From positions 114,874 to 178,873 of the forward strand of contig NZ_VINQ01000008.1 of NCBI RefSeq assembly GCF_008369105.1: a DNA stretch of 64,000 bases, read 5' to 3'. Position 1 is the first letter of the stretch. The number at the start of each line of letters is the position of its first letter. The DNA is from Aquicoccus porphyridii. Lineage in GTDB: Bacteria; Pseudomonadota; Alphaproteobacteria; Rhodobacterales; Rhodobacteraceae. A program made the translations under genes and the position numbers. The notes under the pieces were generated by a model. It searched no databases. It was not told the origin of the DNA and saw nothing but the letters and a program-made list of their open reading frames with translations. Below are positions 20,139 to 29,179 of this stretch, piece after piece.

Positions 20139-20922
20139 GACGCTTGTAATCGAGCGCGACGGGCGCGGGGTGGCCACGCTCTGGCTTGACCGGGCTGAGA
20201 AACACAATGCCATGTCGGGCGCGATGATCGAGGAATTATCAAGCGCTGCCAAGGTGTTGGACGAGGACGCGCAGGTGCGTGTCGTGGTTCTGGCGGCGCG
20301 GGGCAAGAGCTTTTGCGCGGGGGGGGATCTGCGCTGGATGCAGGCGCAGATGGAAGCGGGGGCCGAGCAGCGGCGGGCGGAGGCGCGCAAGCTGGCGATG
20401 GCGCTTTATGCGCTCAACACGCTGTCGAAACCCTTGATCGCGCGGGTGCAGGGCAATGCGTTCGGGGGCGGCGTGGGCATGATGGCGGTGGCCGATGTGG
20501 CGGTCGGCGCGGACACGGCGAAGTTCGGGCTGACCGAGGTACGCCTCGGCCTCATCCCGGCGACGATCAGCCCCTATGTGCTGGCCCGGATGGGCGAGAC
20601 CCATGCCCGGAAGGTGTTCATGTCGGCGCGCATATTTGGTGCGCAAGAGGCTGAAAAGCTTAACCTTTTGTCACGTGTCGTGACCGAGGACCAGCTCGAT
20701 GCGGCGGTCGAGGAAGAGGTGCGGCCCTACCTGGCGGCGGCCCCCGGGGCGGTGGCGGAATCCAAGCGCCTGGCGCGGATGCTGGGGCCTGCGATCACGT
20801 CCGAGATCGTCGATGCGACCATCGAGCGGCTGGTGCAGACATGGGAAGGGGACGAGGCGCGCGCCGGCATCGAGGCGTTCTTTGCCAAGCGCCCGGCGCC
20901 ATGGGTGGTTGACGGATCGTAA
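20131..20922 (+). CDS. liuC: enoyl-CoA hydratase, probable methylglutaconyl-CoA hydratase
   Basis: The 263-residue crotonase-fold protein has the oxyanion segments AARGKSFCAGGDLRWM near residues 52-67 and NAFGGGVGMMAVADVAVG near 110-127, with the catalytic glutamates in the LTEVRLGLIPATISPYV helix. Within the leucine operon it most probably hydrates 3-methylglutaconyl-CoA to HMG-CoA. The ATG at 20131 overlaps the HMG-CoA lyase stop by eight bases. It is the last gene of the operon; a long intergenic region with repeat copy 2 follows before nuoA. The crotonase family is certain and the exact substrate follows from context. Confidence 0.9.
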   Translation: MYETLVIERDGRGVATLWLDRAEKHNAMSGAMIEELSSAAKVLDEDAQVRVVVLAARGKSFCAGGDLRWMQAQMEAGAEQRRAEARKLAMALYALNTLSKPLIARVQGNAFGGGVGMMAVADVAVGADTAKFGLTEVRLGLIPATISPYVLARMGETHARKVFMSARIFGAQEAEKLNLLSRVVTEDQLDAAVEEEVRPYLAAAPGAVAESKRLARMLGPAITSEIVDATIERLVQTWEGDEARAGIEAFFAKRPAPWVVDGS

Positions 20923-20939
20923 CCCCGGCGTGCCGCGTG

Positions 20940-21048
20940 GTTAACGGCGATTTTCCGGCCAGAAACCGGGGGGTGACTCCCGGCTGCTGCCCGGCTGCCA
21001 TCCGGCTGCCGGGGGCGGGTTCAGACCTTGTTAAGCAAAACGGTTAAC
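20940..21048. repeat. GTTAAC/G-run/11-mer intergenic repeat, copy 2
   Basis: GTTAAC at 20940, GGGGGGTGA at 20968, three bases, then three 11-bp units (CCGGCTGCTGC, CCGGCTGCCAT, CCGGCTGCCGG) at 20980-21012, GTTAAG at 21030 and GTTAAC at 21043. It is the most complete copy and lies upstream of nuoA. The intergenic region 20923-21342 (420 bases) contains no convincing gene; it holds this repeat, a dyad at 21209-21236 and presumably the nuo promoter. Confidence 0.75.
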
Positions 21049-21208
21049 GCGGCGCCCGCACGACCGCGAGTCGCCGCGAACCGGGCCGCAAAAACAGGCG
21101 GGTGAGAAACATGTTTTCCGGGGCGATTCCGGCATCGGGCCGCCTTGCGATGCTGCGCTGCCGCGAAGCCCTTGTTTTACTGAATTTGTGTGCAATCGCA
21201 TACCGGGG

Positions 21209-21236
21209 CATTCCGATATGTTCATATTCCGGAATG
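21209..21236. promoter_or_regulatory. dyad-symmetric site upstream of nuoA
   Basis: CATTCC...ATAT-GTTC-ATAT...GGAATG forms an imperfect inverted repeat (internal loop of one versus three bases) that includes the perfect palindrome ATTCCGGAAT. It lies about 105-135 bases before the nuoA start and could be an operator or RNA hairpin in the nuo leader. No -35/-10 pair could be assigned with confidence. Confidence 0.35.
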
Positions 21237-21342
21237 TGTCCGGGCGTCGGTTGACCCTGCCCGGGGCCGGGAGTAAACCCGAGGACGAGTTTTGCAGCCA
21301 CTTTGGCACGCGCGAACGCCGTGCCCGGAAAGGAGCTAATCT

Positions 21343-22229
<887 letters not shown>

Positions 22230-22275
22230 GGCGCAAGGCATCAGGCCGCGCCGGGCGTGGGAAGGATAAGAGACG

Positions 22276-22881
22276 ATGAGTGAAGCATTGGAAGAGCTGG
22301 GCGCGCATATCGAGGGCAAGCGCCCCGATTGCGTGCTGGGCTGGGCGATTGCCCATGACGAGCTGACGCTGGACGTGGCCCCGGCCAATATCGCCGGGCT
22401 GATCGAGTTCCTGCGCAACGACGGCACCTGCCGGTTCTCGACGCTGGTCGATATCACCGCGGTGGATTACCCGGAACGGACGCGGCGGTTCGACGTGGTC
22501 TATCATTTCCTGAGCATGCATCAGAACCAGCGTATCCGGCTGCGGGTGGCCATTCGCGAGAGCGAGATCGTGCCGTCGATCACCGAGATCCATCCCAGCG
22601 CCAACTGGTTCGAGCGCGAAGTGTTCGACATGTTCGGCATCCTGTTCTCGGGGCATCCCGATCTGCGCCGTATCCTGACCGATTACGGGTTCCGCGGTTA
22701 TCCGCTGCGCAAGGATTTCCCGACCACGGGCTATGTCGAGCTGCGCTATGACGAGGCGCAGAAGCGGGTGGTCTATGAGCCGGTCAACCTTGTTCAGGAA
22801 TATCGCCAGTTCGATTTCATGAGCCCGTGGGAGGGTGCGAAATACATCCTGCCGGGCGACGAGAAGGGGGAGGCGAAATGA
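22276..22881 (+). CDS. nuoC: NADH-quinone oxidoreductase subunit C
   Basis: The 201-residue NuoC (30-kDa-type subunit) belongs to the peripheral arm close to the quinone chamber. The family signature [20 protein letters not shown] and the block [24 protein letters not shown] are clear, followed by [19 protein letters not shown]. It is separate from NuoD here, as in Rhodobacter, rather than fused as in E. coli. It ends in ATGA overlap with the next gene. Confidence 0.97.
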   Translation: MSEALEELGAHIEGKRPDCVLGWAIAHDELTLDVAPANIAGLIEFLRNDGTCRFSTLVDITAVDYPERTRRFDVVYHFLSMHQNQRIRLRVAIRESEIVPSITEIHPSANWFEREVFDMFGILFSGHPDLRRILTDYGFRGYPLRKDFPTTGYVELRYDEAQKRVVYEPVNLVQEYRQFDFMSPWEGAKYILPGDEKGEAK

Positions 22882-23261
22882 TGAGCCTGCCGGTTCAGGA
22901 GGTTGCCGACAGGGCGCGCGCCTATTGCGAGGCGCTGCACTGGTCGGACGAAACCGTTTTCGAAGACATGTGCCACGAGAATTTCCTGATGACATATGTC
23001 GGTGAGGACAATCAGGGGCGGTTCATCGACAAGCGTGCGTTTGTCGGCCGGGTCGCGGCGCGCGACGCCTTTGCAGGCGAGCCGTCCTATCATATCGAGA
23101 CGGTCGACGTGGCGGGGCATGGCATCGCGCATGTCAAGCTTTGGGTCGACATGCCGCCGCGGCGGTTCGAGGATTACCTCGGCTTCTTTCACGTCGGCGG
23201 TGAATGGAAGCTGATCACCAAGCTGTTCCGGGTCGCGAGCGGCCCGGCGCTGGAAGGTTGA
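22878..23261 (+). CDS. NTF2-like/putative lumazine-binding-type protein in the nuo cluster
   Basis: This 127-residue protein has the alpha+beta cone pattern of NTF2/SnoaL-like domains: two N-terminal helices ([20 protein letters not shown]), then strands ending in [19 protein letters not shown], the typical terminal hairpin of the putative lumazine-binding subgroup. The family is diverse and binds small ligands or lacks activity. The start at 22878 overlaps the nuoC stop (ATGA). It sits between nuoC and nuoD and is presumably co-translated; an assembly or accessory role for complex I is inference from location. Confidence 0.7.
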   Translation: MMSLPVQEVADRARAYCEALHWSDETVFEDMCHENFLMTYVGEDNQGRFIDKRAFVGRVAARDAFAGEPSYHIETVDVAGHGIAHVKLWVDMPPRRFEDYLGFFHVGGEWKLITKLFRVASGPALEG

Positions 23262-23269
23262 GGGATGAC

Positions 23270-24493
23270 ATGATGGATGGCTCCAAGGGTTTCGACGACG
23301 CGCTGACGGGCGAGCAGAAGATCCGCAATTTCAACATCAACTTCGGCCCCCAGCACCCGGCGGCGCACGGGGTGCTGCGGCTGGTTCTGGAGCTGGATGG
23401 CGAGGTGGTCGAGCGGTGCGATCCGCATATCGGGCTGTTGCATCGCGGGACCGAGAAGCTCATGGAGAGCCGGACCTATTTGCAGAACCTGCCCTATTTC
23501 GACCGGCTCGACTATGTCGGCACGATGAACCAGGAACACGCCTGGTGCCTGGCGATCGAGAAGCTGACCGGGGTGGAGGTGCCGCGCCGGGCGAGCCTGA
23601 TCCGGGTGCTTTACTGCGAGATCGGGCGGGTTCTCAACCATATCCTCAACATCACCACGCAGGCGCTGGATGTCGGCGCGCTCACCCCGCCGGTCTGGGG
23701 CTTTGAAGAGCGTGAGAAGCTGATGGTGTTCTATGAGCGGGCCTGTGGCGCGCGGCTTCATGCGGCCTATTTCCGGCCCGGTGGCGTGCATCAGGACCTG
23801 CCGCCCGATTTGATCGACGATATCGACGCATGGGCCGAGGGGTTCCCGAAATTCCTCGACGATATCAACGAGCTCTTGACCGAGAACCGCATCTTCAAGC
23901 AGCGCAACGTGGATATCGGCGTGATCAGCGAACAGGATGTTCATGATTACGCGATGTCGGGCGTGATGGCGCGGTCGGTCGGGATGGCGTGGGATCTGCG
24001 CCGGGCGCAACCCTATGAATGTTATGACGAGTTCGACTTCCAGATCCCGGTGGGCAAGAACGGCGATTGCTATGACCGTTACCTGATGCGGATGGAAGAG
24101 ATGCGCCAGTCGATCCACATCATGCGGCAGGCCTGTGCCAAGCTGCGCGAACCCGAGAACCAGGGCGAGGTTCTGGCGCGCGGCAAGATCACGCCGCCCC
24201 GGCGCGGCGAGATGAAGACCTCAATGGAGGCGCTTATCCATCACTTCAAGCTTTACACCGAGGGGTTCAAGGTGCCCGCGGGCGAGGTTTACGCCGCGGT
24301 CGAGGCACCCAAGGGCGAGTTTGGCGTCTACCTTGTGAGTGACGGGAGCAACCGGCCCTACCGCGCCAAGATCCGGGCGCCGGGCTATCCGCACCTTCAG
24401 GCAATGGATCATATCGCGACCGGTCATCAGCTTGCCGATGTGGCAGCGATCATCGGGTCGCTCGATGTCGTGTTCGGGGAGATTGACCGGTGA
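23270..24493 (+). CDS. nuoD: NADH-quinone oxidoreductase subunit D
   Basis: NuoD (49-kDa-type) forms the quinone-binding chamber with NuoB. The 407-residue protein has [20 protein letters not shown] near the start, [31 protein letters not shown], and the C-terminal [13 protein letters not shown] and DVVFGEIDR typical of the family. GAGGG lies about six bases before ATG 23270; a second ATG at 23273 is possible. The stop overlaps the GTG of the next gene. Confidence 0.97.
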   Translation: MMDGSKGFDDALTGEQKIRNFNINFGPQHPAAHGVLRLVLELDGEVVERCDPHIGLLHRGTEKLMESRTYLQNLPYFDRLDYVGTMNQEHAWCLAIEKLTGVEVPRRASLIRVLYCEIGRVLNHILNITTQALDVGALTPPVWGFEEREKLMVFYERACGARLHAAYFRPGGVHQDLPPDLIDDIDAWAEGFPKFLDDINELLTENRIFKQRNVDIGVISEQDVHDYAMSGVMARSVGMAWDLRRAQPYECYDEFDFQIPVGKNGDCYDRYLMRMEEMRQSIHIMRQACAKLREPENQGEVLARGKITPPRRGEMKTSMEALIHHFKLYTEGFKVPAGEVYAAVEAPKGEFGVYLVSDGSNRPYRAKIRAPGYPHLQAMDHIATGHQLADVAAIIGSLDVVFGEIDR

Positions 24494-24774
24494 AGAAACT
24501 TGCATTCGCGATGGCCTGTGCCACGATTTTGTCCGGCTGCCTGGCGATCCCGCCAAAGGACACCACGCCCGAGATGCGCGACGATTACCTTGCCGCGGTG
24601 GCCAGTGTCGGCTGCGTGATGCGTAGCGAGAAACAATACCTGCCGGTCGAGTTGCAGGCCGGGCTGACTCGTGAGCAGGCGGTCGCGTTGACCGAGTATC
24701 ACCTTGCCAGCGGGAAGGCCGAGAAGCTGCCCGGGGACCAGGGTGTGAAACTGATGACAGGAGCCTGTGCCTGA
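24490..24774 (+). CDS. small putative lipoprotein between nuoD and nuoE
   Basis: The 94-residue protein begins [17 protein letters not shown], a signal peptide with lipobox LSGC (Cys17). The mature part is short and mostly helical with two further cysteines (VGCVMRSE and the C-terminal GACA). The GTG start overlaps the nuoD stop by four bases, and the stop overlaps the nuoE start (TGATG), so it is tightly embedded in the complex I operon. No family is recognised. It may be a periplasmic membrane-anchored accessory of the complex, but that is inference from coupling only. Confidence 0.75.
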   Translation: MKKLAFAMACATILSGCLAIPPKDTTPEMRDDYLAAVASVGCVMRSEKQYLPVELQAGLTREQAVALTEYHLASGKAEKLPGDQGVKLMTGACA

Positions 24775-25865
24775 TGCTGCGCCGCCTTCATTTGGAGCAA
24801 CCCGAGAGCTTTGCCTTTACCCCCGAGAACCGGGCATGGGCCGAAGCGCAGATCACCAAGTATCCCGAGGGTCGCCAGGCCAGCGCGGTCATTCCGCTCT
24901 TGTGGCGTGCGCAGGAGCAGGAGGGGTGGCTGAGCAAGCCGGCGATCGAGCATGTCGCGGACATGCTGGGCATGGATTACATCCGGGCGCTGGAAGTGGC
25001 GAGTTTCTATTTCATGTTCCAGTTGCAGCCGGTGGGCAGTGTTGCGCATTTCCAGGTCTGCGGCACGACGCCCTGCATGCTGTGCGGGTCCGAGGCGCTG
25101 GTCGAGGTGTTGCAGGAAAAGGTCGCGGCCAACCCGCACGAGGTGTCGGAGGATGGCAAGTTCTCGTGGGAAGAGGTCGAGTGCCTCGGGGCCTGCGCCA
25201 ATGCACCGATGGCCCAGATCGGCAAGGATTACTACGAGGATCTGAGTCCCGAGCGCCTGTCGGAGATCATCGATGCGCTCGGTGCAGGCGAAGTGCCGGT
25301 GCCGGGGCCGCAGAGCGGGCGCTATGCCTCGGAGCCCGCATCGGGGCTGACGTCGCTCAGCGCATTCGAGAGCGGGCGCACGCAGTACAATGCCAGCGTC
25401 GCGCGGGCGGTGGAACTGGGCGAGACGGTGAAACGCATCGACGGCAGCGAAGAGCCGCTGCGCACGCCATGGCTCGATGCCTGGGCGCGGGGCAAGGGGG
25501 TCAAGACGGCCAACACGTCCGAGGCGCCCAAGGCCCCGGCCAGCAAGCCAAGGGCAGAGGCGGTGGCACCCGCCGAGACGGCCGTCGCCGAGAAAGCGCC
25601 CGAGACGCTGAGCGCGCCGCGCGCGGGCGGGGCCGACGATCTCAAGAAGATCGGCGGGGTCGGGCCCAAGCTCGAAGGGCTGTTGAACGAGATGGGGTTC
25701 TGGCATTTCGACCAGATCGCCAAATGGACCGAGGCCGAGGTGGCCTGGGTCGATGCGCGTCTGAAATTCAAGGGCCGCATCGCGCGGGACAACTGGATCG
25801 AACAGGCCCGCAGACTGGCAGATGGCGGCGAGACCGGGGTCTCGCGCGACAAGAAGGAAGAGTGA
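24774..25865 (+). CDS. nuoE: NADH-quinone oxidoreductase subunit E with C-terminal helix-hairpin-helix extension
   Basis: NuoE (24-kDa-type) carries cluster N1a; its ligands are C96, C101, C137 and C141 (CGTTPC and CLGACANAP). The first about 170 residues are the complete normal subunit. The remaining about 190 residues comprise an Ala/Pro/Lys/Glu-rich linker and, at about 285-345, a domain [20 protein letters not shown] followed by [20 protein letters not shown], a helix-hairpin-helix (H3TH, flap-endonuclease-like) module. The next gene ends with the same domain. Long NuoE forms occur in Rhodobacter relatives. The linker suggests a tethered module whose role in complex I is unknown. Confidence 0.92.
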   Translation: MLRRLHLEQPESFAFTPENRAWAEAQITKYPEGRQASAVIPLLWRAQEQEGWLSKPAIEHVADMLGMDYIRALEVASFYFMFQLQPVGSVAHFQVCGTTPCMLCGSEALVEVLQEKVAANPHEVSEDGKFSWEEVECLGACANAPMAQIGKDYYEDLSPERLSEIIDALGAGEVPVPGPQSGRYASEPASGLTSLSAFESGRTQYNASVARAVELGETVKRIDGSEEPLRTPWLDAWARGKGVKTANTSEAPKAPASKPRAEAVAPAETAVAEKAPETLSAPRAGGADDLKKIGGVGPKLEGLLNEMGFWHFDQIAKWTEAEVAWVDARLKFKGRIARDNWIEQARRLADGGETGVSRDKKEE

Positions 25866-25916
25866 GCAGGAATCAGGACAGGACAGGCACGCATCAACCG
25901 ATAGAGGGATGAGATC

Positions 25917-26723
25917 ATGACGGAACAATCAGGACTGGGAACCTGCGGCTGGGTTAGCTGGGGTGTCGGCATCGTGGCCGGGATTCTTGCCTATTGGATG
26001 TCGGTTGGGGCGGTGACATGGCTGCCTGCGCTCTTGATCGGGATTTCCGTTGCGGTGTTCGTCGGGTTGATTTTGCTCAGGCTGGTCTGTGGCGGGTCGG
26101 TGACCGATCCTGATGCGGATCATGGGCCGACACCGGCCCAGACCGTGGCAAGCGGGGCCGCCGAAGCCGGTGCAGCCGGGGCCACCGCGATGGCCGCGGG
26201 GGCGACGGCGATGGCCGACAAGGCCGAGAACAGCGCCGACAAGATGAGCGGCAAGGCCGAGGATGTGACCGAAGCGGCGGCGGAGACGGCCGGAGAGGCC
26301 GCCGAGGCGGCGACGGACACGGCCGAAGAGGTGGCGGAGAAGGCAGCGGACACCGCCGAAGACGTCGCGGACGAAGCCAAGGATGCAGGCGCAACGGCGG
26401 CGTCGACGGTCGCGGATGTGGCCGAAGAGGTGACGGGCACCCGGCCCGAGGCGCTGAGTGCGGCGCGCGACGGGCAGCCGGACGATCTCAAGCAGATCAA
26501 GGGGATCGGGCCGAAGCTGGAAAAACTGTGTAACGAGCTCGGGTTCTATCATTTCGACCAGATCGCGGGCTGGACCGAGGACGAGGTGGCCTGGGTCGAT
26601 GCCAATCTGCAAGGATTCAAGGGTCGCGTGAGCCGCGACGACTGGGTGGGACAGGCCAAGACGCTGGCCGCGGGTGGCGAGACCGATTTCTCGCAGCGCG
26701 TGGGCAAGGGCGAGGTCTATTGA
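25917..26723 (+). CDS. membrane protein with long Ala-rich helix and C-terminal H3TH domain
   Basis: This 268-residue protein has two membrane helices (about 12-30 and 34-57) and a charged Ala/Glu/Lys/Asp-rich segment (about 70-180) with repeated AAETAGEAAE/DTAEEVAEKAADTAED-like 7-to-11-residue units likely to form a long helix. The domain DDLKQIKGIGPKLEKLCNEL...FYHFDQIAGWTEDEVAWVDA at about 187-245 is nearly the same as the NuoE extension. H3TH/HhH modules often bind nucleic acid, but here the anchor would hold it at the inner membrane. It lies between nuoE and nuoF. Function unknown. Confidence 0.8.
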   Translation: MTEQSGLGTCGWVSWGVGIVAGILAYWMSVGAVTWLPALLIGISVAVFVGLILLRLVCGGSVTDPDADHGPTPAQTVASGAAEAGAAGATAMAAGATAMADKAENSADKMSGKAEDVTEAAAETAGEAAEAATDTAEEVAEKAADTAEDVADEAKDAGATAASTVADVAEEVTGTRPEALSAARDGQPDDLKQIKGIGPKLEKLCNELGFYHFDQIAGWTEDEVAWVDANLQGFKGRVSRDDWVGQAKTLAAGGETDFSQRVGKGEVY

Positions 26724-26734
26724 GGCGCTGAGAC

Positions 26735-26959
26735 ATGGGTGAGGACGAGCGGCAACAACTGGCGCGCAAGGGGCGGGTCACCGCGCTTGTGATCGCGGGG
26801 ACCGGCGTGTTCTGGATCCTGGCCATGTTGATTGGCAATGGTATGGGTCTGAGCAACCGGGTGATGGCCCTGTTCGACCTGATCGCGCTGGCGGGGTTCA
26901 TCCTTGCCTTCGTGATGATTTTTCAAATCCGGCGGGCACGCCGGGACATGGAAGGCTAA
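26735..26959 (+). CDS. DUF5337-type small membrane protein in the nuo cluster
   Basis: The 74-residue protein has a charged N-terminus, two predicted membrane helices (about 15-35 and 43-64) and a basic C-terminus ([11 protein letters not shown]). Proteins of this size and pattern occur in the nuo clusters of Rhodobacter relatives and are classed as DUF5337; I assign that from memory. It starts 11 bases after the H3TH gene and ends four bases before nuoF. It may be an accessory or supernumerary membrane peptide; no direct evidence is available. Confidence 0.75.
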   Translation: MGEDERQQLARKGRVTALVIAGTGVFWILAMLIGNGMGLSNRVMALFDLIALAGFILAFVMIFQIRRARRDMEG

Positions 26960-26963
26960 AGCG

Positions 26964-28262
26964 ATGCTGAAGGACGAGGACCGCATCTTCACCAACCTCT
27001 ACGGCATGCATGAACGCAGCCTTGCCGGTGCGAAGGCGCGTGGCCACTGGGACGGCACGGCCGGGATCATCGCGCGGGGGCGGGATGCGATCGTTGACGA
27101 GATGAAGGCGAGCGGATTGCGCGGGCGTGGCGGCGCGGGCTTTCCGACTGGACTCAAATGGTCGTTCATGCCCAAGGAGAGCGACGGGCGGCCCGCCTAC
27201 CTCGTGGTCAATGCCGACGAATCCGAGCCCGGCACCTGCAAGGACCGCGAGATCATGCGCCATGATCCGCACACCTTGATCGAGGGGTGCCTGATCGCGT
27301 CTTTCGCGATGAACGCGCATACCTGCTACATCTATATCCGCGGCGAATATATCCGCGAGCGCGAGGCGCTGCAGGCGGCGATCGACGAATGTTACGACGC
27401 GGGGCTCTTGGGGCCGAACGCGGCCGGGTCGGGATGGGATTTCGACCTCTACCTGCATCACGGTGCGGGGGCCTATATCTGTGGCGAGGAAACCGCGCTT
27501 CTGGAAAGCCTTGAGGGCAAGAAGGGCATGCCGCGGATGAAGCCGCCGTTTCCCGCCGGGGCGGGGCTTTATGGCTGTCCCACCACGGTCAACAATGTCG
27601 AAAGCATCGCGGTGGTGCCGACGATCCTGCGCCGCGGCGCGGAGTGGTTCTCGGGCTTTGGCCGTCAGAACAACGCGGGCACCAAGGTGTTCGCGATCTC
27701 GGGCCATGTGAACACCCCCTGCGTGGTCGAAGAGGCCATGTCGATCAGTTTCGAGGAGTTGATCGAGCGCCATTGCGGCGGCATCCGGGGCGGTTGGGAC
27801 AACCTTCTGGCGGTGATCCCGGGCGGCGCATCCGTGCCCTGCGTGCGCGGCGAGAACATGCGCGACGCGATCATGGATTTCGACCATCTGCAAAAGGAAT
27901 TGCGCTCGGGTCTGGGCACGGCGGCGGTGATCGTGATGGACAAGAGCACCGACCCGATCAAGGCGATCTGGCGGCTGGCGAAATTCTACAAGCATGAAAG
28001 CTGTGGCCAGTGCACGCCCTGCCGCGAAGGCACCGGCTGGATGATGCGGGTGATGGAGCGGCTGGTGAAGGGCGAGGCCGAGATCGAGGAGATCGACATG
28101 CTGTTTGATGTCTCCAAGCAGGTCGAGGGCCACACGATCTGTGCGTTGGGCGATGCGGCGGCCTGGCCGATCCAGGGGCTTATCCGCAATTTCCGCGAGG
28201 AGATCGAAGACCGGATCAAGGCACAGAAATCGGGCCGCATGGGCGCGATGGCGGCGGAGTGA
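26964..28262 (+). CDS. nuoF: NADH-quinone oxidoreductase subunit F
   Basis: NuoF binds NADH, FMN and cluster N3 and starts electron transfer in complex I. The 432-residue protein shows [16 protein letters not shown] (FMN/NADH loop), [28 protein letters not shown], and the N3 ligands [11 protein letters not shown] plus the later cysteine in HTICALGD. The start ATG follows closely after the DUF5337 gene. Confidence 0.98.
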   Translation: MLKDEDRIFTNLYGMHERSLAGAKARGHWDGTAGIIARGRDAIVDEMKASGLRGRGGAGFPTGLKWSFMPKESDGRPAYLVVNADESEPGTCKDREIMRHDPHTLIEGCLIASFAMNAHTCYIYIRGEYIREREALQAAIDECYDAGLLGPNAAGSGWDFDLYLHHGAGAYICGEETALLESLEGKKGMPRMKPPFPAGAGLYGCPTTVNNVESIAVVPTILRRGAEWFSGFGRQNNAGTKVFAISGHVNTPCVVEEAMSISFEELIERHCGGIRGGWDNLLAVIPGGASVPCVRGENMRDAIMDFDHLQKELRSGLGTAAVIVMDKSTDPIKAIWRLAKFYKHESCGQCTPCREGTGWMMRVMERLVKGEAEIEEIDMLFDVSKQVEGHTICALGDAAAWPIQGLIRNFREEIEDRIKAQKSGRMGAMAAE

Positions 28263-28267
28263 GCGGG

Positions 28268-28609
28268 ATGCGGTTCAGTCATATCATCGGGGGCGCGCTG
28301 ATCGCGGCGCTGCTGGCCGGGTGCGGGATAACCGACCGGGCGCGGGCCAACCGGGTGGCGTTCGACGGGGTGGAGTTTCGCCCCCGGTCGCAGCAGGTGG
28401 GCGAGGCGCGCGAGGAATTCGCGATCACCGTGCCCCGGGCGGGCCAGAGCCTCGTGGGTGCGCGGGCGGCGGGTGCGCATGAGGCCACGCGCTATTGCAT
28501 CGAGAATTTCGGGCGCTCGGATCTTGAATGGGAGATCGGCCCCGAGGACGAGGAACTGCTGATCGAGAACGGCACGCTGACGCTTCGGGGGCGCTGCGAC
28601 GGATGGTGA
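28268..28609 (+). CDS. small putative lipoprotein between nuoF and the DUF5333-like gene
   Basis: This 113-residue protein has a signal sequence MRFSHIIGGALIAALLAGC with lipobox LAGC (Cys19). The mature part is a probable small beta-rich domain with two cysteines (RYCIENFG and GRCDGW) that could form a disulfide in the periplasm. The ATG at 28268 has GGAG eight bases upstream; a GTG at 28259 that overlaps the nuoF stop is an alternative. No family is recognised. It is the second of three lipoprotein genes in the nuo cluster. Confidence 0.72.
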   Translation: MRFSHIIGGALIAALLAGCGITDRARANRVAFDGVEFRPRSQQVGEAREEFAITVPRAGQSLVGARAAGAHEATRYCIENFGRSDLEWEIGPEDEELLIENGTLTLRGRCDGW

Positions 28610-28758
28610 GGCAGTGCGCATATCGCGGGCTATCCGGGCGGAATGCTGCCGGGACGGCGTCCGGTTATTGCATAACGGGGGCGCGGACACCCATCTCGCA
28701 GGAAGAGGGGGGCGCCATGGTGGCCGCCCCTTCCATGCTGCGTGAAAGGAATGCCGTG

Positions 28759-29172
28759 ATGCGACTGGTGACAGGTGGACTGGTGGGGTTGATGCTGATG
28801 GCGGGGGCGGTGCAGGCCGCCGCCGATGCCAAGGCCCCGCTGCGCGACGTGCGCGAGATCGACGACAACATGCTGTGGGCGGGGATCGCGCTCAGGATCA
28901 GCGAAGAATGCGGAGAGATCGACGCGCGGACGTTGAAAGGGCTCAATTTCCTGTGGTCGATCAAGAAGAAAGCCAACGCGCTGGGCTATAGCGACGATGA
29001 GATCAACGCCTACCGCAAGAGCGACGCCGAGAAGGCGCGCATCGAGGCGCGGGGCAAGGCCTATGTGAAATCCAAGGGGTTCGATCCGGGCGACGCCGGC
29101 GATCTGTGCGAACTCGGCCATGCCGAGATCGCGCGGAACAGCGTCATCGGCACCCTGTTGAAAGCGAAGTGA
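28759..29172 (+). CDS. DUF5333-type secreted protein in the nuo cluster
   Basis: The 137-residue product begins with a Sec signal peptide ([19 protein letters not shown], cleavage near residue 21). A small helical domain follows, with conserved-looking [19 protein letters not shown] and [19 protein letters not shown] stretches and two cysteines, suggesting a periplasmic disulfide. It matches what I recall of DUF5333 proteins found next to nuoG in Rhodobacterales. The start at 28759 has AAGGA eight bases upstream. It ends seven bases before nuoG. Its relation to complex I is unproven. Confidence 0.72.
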   Translation: MRLVTGGLVGLMLMAGAVQAAADAKAPLRDVREIDDNMLWAGIALRISEECGEIDARTLKGLNFLWSIKKKANALGYSDDEINAYRKSDAEKARIEARGKAYVKSKGFDPGDAGDLCELGHAEIARNSVIGTLLKAK

Positions 29173-29179
29173 GGGAAGC

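Noticed and set aside
15225..20390. A 1,721-codon open frame on the minus strand across the leucine operon
   Set aside because: It lies opposite mccB, mccA and HMG-CoA lyase, all clear enzymes, and its product is Arg/His/Pro-rich as expected of the shadow frame of GC-rich genes. No ribosome site or domain is visible.
21030..21048. A canonical CtrA box (TTAA-N7-TTAA) upstream of nuoA
   Set aside because: The two TTAA half-sites are separated by nine bases rather than seven, so the canonical site is not met.
21031..21309. A 92-codon minus-strand frame in the nuo upstream region
   Set aside because: It has no ribosome site or domain, overlaps repeat-derived sequence and shows no coding-like codon use; the region is better seen as leader and regulatory DNA.
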